7,343 nt of DNA from Candidatus Methylomirabilis sp. (lineage in GTDB: Bacteria > DYJV01). The notes under the pieces were generated by a model. The model did not search any database. It was not told where the DNA came from and worked only from the letters and a program-made list of their open reading frames with translations. Of this stretch, positions 6,533 to 7,343 are shown one piece after another (within the stretch, counting starts at the first letter, position 1; every line of letters begins with the position of its first letter). The stretch spans positions 1 through 7,343 of the forward strand of contig DYJV01000089.1 of the NCBI GenBank assembly GCA_020722945.1, given 5' to 3'. Both the position numbers and the translations under genes were made by a program.

Positions 6533-7343
6533 ACCATAACATCTATCACTCTTTTAAATCTCAGGCTTCCAATTTTAAGCCAAATACTTCTCAAGGTATC
6601 AATATTACCGCTAGGAATAACAATTGTAAAATCATTCTTAATGTCCGCTGGATTGACTATCTGAATTCCAAAAAGCTCTCCTGACTCGTAATCGTCTATA
6701 AAGTTAACAATTTGCTTTTCTATATCATGCCTTTTAAAACTGTCGTATAAAGTTTTAGCAGCCTCTTTTGTACCGTATATTGCAACCTTTTCATTTTTTG
6801 AAACTAGCTCATAACATCTATGCAAAAATTCACCATAACCACTACCAATTTTACCATACTCCCAAGCGATTCTATTTGCCTCATATGAGTATCTCTTCTG
6901 CTTCCAGCCTAAAATCTCATCATCTGTCAATAGGCAATTTTTTTTTGCAAAATCACCAACTAGTGAAATCCAACATAATGCGTCAAAATTTTTTACAATA
7001 TTATCTTTTGAAAAAAAGCTTATACAGCTAGGTTCAACATTGTGTACATATGTAATAGAGTCAAGATAGGCAAAATTTCCTATGAGTGCCAGCTTAAACA
7101 TCATTTCAGTATCAAGTGTACTAATATCCATGCTGAATAAATTCAACTTTTTAACTTCTTCTCTCCTGTAGACTGCTCCATTATCTGAATATAGAAATTT
7201 ATTCATAAAAATATCTTGTCCACTATTGATTTCAGAAAATATACAATCTTTTCCGTATAAATGATCGCCATCTATATTTTTGTACAAAACATTTGAAAAT
7301 ACACAAACTACATTTTGATTTTCATATTTTTTAAAAAGCTCTA
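6493..7343 (-). CDS. Glycosyltransferase family 2, C-terminal part, with Rossmann-like tail (5' truncated by window edge)
   Basis: The reading frame is open from the right edge to a TGA at 6493-6495, giving 282 visible residues. The true start lies outside the window; a TTG at 7287 is an internal leucine codon, since the frame continues upstream of it. The first ~130 residues resemble the acceptor-side half of GT2 enzymes: a VVCVFSNVLYKNIDGD stretch, a SDNGAVYRREE segment (the usual 'gai.rr' region), LDTEMMFKLALIG (the usual D/E-containing 'yel.lrla..G') and a histidine/asparagine segment near HNVEPSCISF. The nucleotide-sugar DxD region is not visible. From about visible residue 184 a second module begins, with KVAIYGTKEAAK followed by FIDDYESG and GIQIV. 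This is a Rossmann-like fold of the kind seen in PglD N-termini, with ligand unknown. The same module type ends the radical SAM-GT8 protein downstream. Probable role: adds a sugar to the lipid-linked glycan at the cytoplasmic face of the membrane. Sugar specificity cannot be read from this fragment. Confidence 0.75.
   Translation of the reverse strand, partial: ELFKKYENQNVVCVFSNVLYKNIDGDHLYGKDCIFSEINSGQDIFMNKFLYSDNGAVYRREEVKKLNLFSMDISTLDTEMMFKLALIGNFAYLDSITYVHNVEPSCISFFSKDNIVKNFDALCWISLVGDFAKKNCLLTDDEILGWKQKRYSYEANRIAWEYGKIGSGYGEFLHRCYELVSKNEKVAIYGTKEAAKTLYDSFKRHDIEKQIVNFIDDYESGELFGIQIVNPADIKNDFTIVIPSGNIDTLRSIWLKIGSLRFKRVIDVMVWRNYLNGLQNCI

Larger units (their letters stand above)
26..7343 (-). 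other. Co-directional surface-glycan operon (partial)
   Basis: Six genes run in the same direction. Reading right to left, the junctions are a 40-base overlap (or 10, depending on the glf start), an 8-base overlap, an 11-base gap holding a ribosome binding site, a 4-base overlap and a 1-base gap. No space is left for internal promoters or terminators, so co-transcription and translational coupling are likely. The promoter must lie beyond the right edge. Gene content (galE, glf, at least four glycosyltransferase domains) points to assembly of a galactofuranose-containing cell-surface polysaccharide. Export genes are not in view. Confidence 0.85.

Noticed and set aside
6938-6946. Homopolymer tracts (T9 at 6938-6946, T8 at 2780-2787, A8 at 4575-4582) as phase-variation switches
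   Set aside because: They are short A/T runs encoding Lys- or Phe-rich segments in AT-rich DNA. Contingency loci in such organisms are usually longer G/C tracts, and all three frames are intact here.
7285-7287. TTG as start codon of the rightmost gene
   Set aside because: The frame continues open upstream to the window edge and the extra residues (VVCVFSN before LYKNIDGD) fit a GT2 core, so the codon is an internal leucine.

Overview
The window is a stretch of a bacterial surface-polysaccharide (O-antigen or capsule type) gene cluster. All six genes lie on the minus strand and read right to left, with overlaps or gaps of 1-11 bases, so they look like one operon. DNA is AT-rich, and the protein style (galE type, DUF4422, radical SAM proteins beside glycosyltransferases) suggests a Gram-negative organism, possibly of the Campylobacterota. 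That is an impression from sequence style, not a proven placement. Nothing in the window shows a promoter, terminator, RNA gene, mobile element or CRISPR array.

In transcription order: (1) the 3' end of a family 2 glycosyltransferase with a C-terminal Rossmann-like module, cut by the right window edge; (2) glf, UDP-galactopyranose mutase; (3) a complete family 2 glycosyltransferase whose base composition is visibly more AT-rich than its neighbours; (4) an 825-residue fusion protein with an N-terminal radical SAM domain and Fe-S cysteines, an unassigned middle region, a family 8 glycosyltransferase domain and a C-terminal Rossmann-like module; (5) a DUF4422 (GT111-type) glycosyltransferase; (6) galE, UDP-glucose 4-epimerase. 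Only 25 bases follow galE and they hold nothing I can name.

The genes fit together. GalE would make UDP-galactopyranose, Glf would convert part of it to UDP-galactofuranose, the DUF4422 protein is a candidate galactofuranosyltransferase, and the GT8 domain is a candidate galactopyranosyltransferase. DUF4422 and GT8 are the two catalytic halves of the Klebsiella O2a polymerase WbbM. Here they sit in separate, translationally overlapping genes, and the GT8 half is fused to a radical SAM enzyme. The fusion protein is the most unusual item: a radical SAM catalyst physically tied to a glycosyltransferase within a predicted galactofuranose-glycan operon suggests a glycan or precursor modification that I cannot name from sequence alone. 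No flippase, polymerase or ABC exporter is visible, so the export pathway is unknown.
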